DNA of 5,958 nucleotides from Clostridia bacterium (GTDB lineage Bacteria > Bacillota_A > Clostridia > Oscillospirales > Acutalibacteraceae): positions 1 through 5,958 of the forward strand of contig JAILQN010000250.1 in the NCBI GenBank assembly GCA_024699005.1, read 5' to 3'. The translations under genes were made by a program, and so were the position numbers. The notes under the pieces are model-generated. The model was given only the letters and a program-made list of their open reading frames with translations. It did no database searches and was not told where the DNA came from. Of this stretch, positions 5,924 through 5,958 are shown in pieces. Within the stretch, counting starts at the first letter, position 1, and each line of letters opens with the position of its first letter.

Positions 5924-5958
5924 GTTATCGTTTAAAGTCAACGATTGAAAAGAGCCGC

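Noticed and set aside
1..5958. Mobile elements, CRISPR arrays, tRNA or rRNA genes.
   Set aside because: No repeat arrays, transposase-like frames, tRNA-like cloverleaf or rRNA segments were seen on either strand.

Overview
This 5,958-base window has roughly balanced base composition, Shine-Dalgarno-led genes and compact spacing. Its genes look most like those of a Clostridia-type Firmicute, possibly a gut Oscillospirales-like lineage. That placement is inferred from protein style (GlmS tail, KtrAB-like transporter, shortened KdpD) and no phylogenetic marker is present.

Layout, all genes on the + strand. (1) 1-507: the 3' end of glmS, closed by a hairpin terminator at 578-624. (2) 625-771: a control region with four CTTWAY half-sites, arranged as two 11-bp-pitch pairs 31 bp apart. 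The last one overlaps the -35 of a candidate promoter. (3) 772-2106 ktrB/trkH (K+ channel-like subunit). (4) 2146-2793 ktrA/trkA (RCK gating subunit). (5) 2831-3136: an unrecognised 101-residue protein with one membrane helix and an acidic alpha/beta tail. (6) 3142-3171: a candidate internal promoter. (7) 3210-5186: a KdpD-type histidine kinase lacking the usual N-terminal ~230-residue KdpD domain. (8) 5179-5880 kdpE, overlapping kdpD by 8 bp. (9) 5882-5923: a hairpin terminator closing the cluster.

The cluster reads as a self-contained potassium homeostasis unit. KtrA and KtrB would form the uptake system, and KdpD/KdpE would sense K+, turgor or a second messenger and control transcription. 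The usual target of KdpDE, the kdpFABC ATPase, is absent from the window and KtrAB-type genes take its place. The half-sites before ktrB resemble the TTTATA-5-TTTACA arrangement bound by E. coli KdpE, so KdpE is inferred to drive ktrBA. The USP domain of KdpD carries a near-exact copy of the cyclic-di-AMP binding motif described for Staphylococcus aureus KdpD, so c-di-AMP is a plausible shared signal.

The least explained elements are the small membrane protein between transporter and kinase, and the altered nucleotide-binding loop of KtrA (GINNFG instead of GxGRFG). All families except the 101-residue protein are known; the arrangement is unusual rather than a wholly new system.
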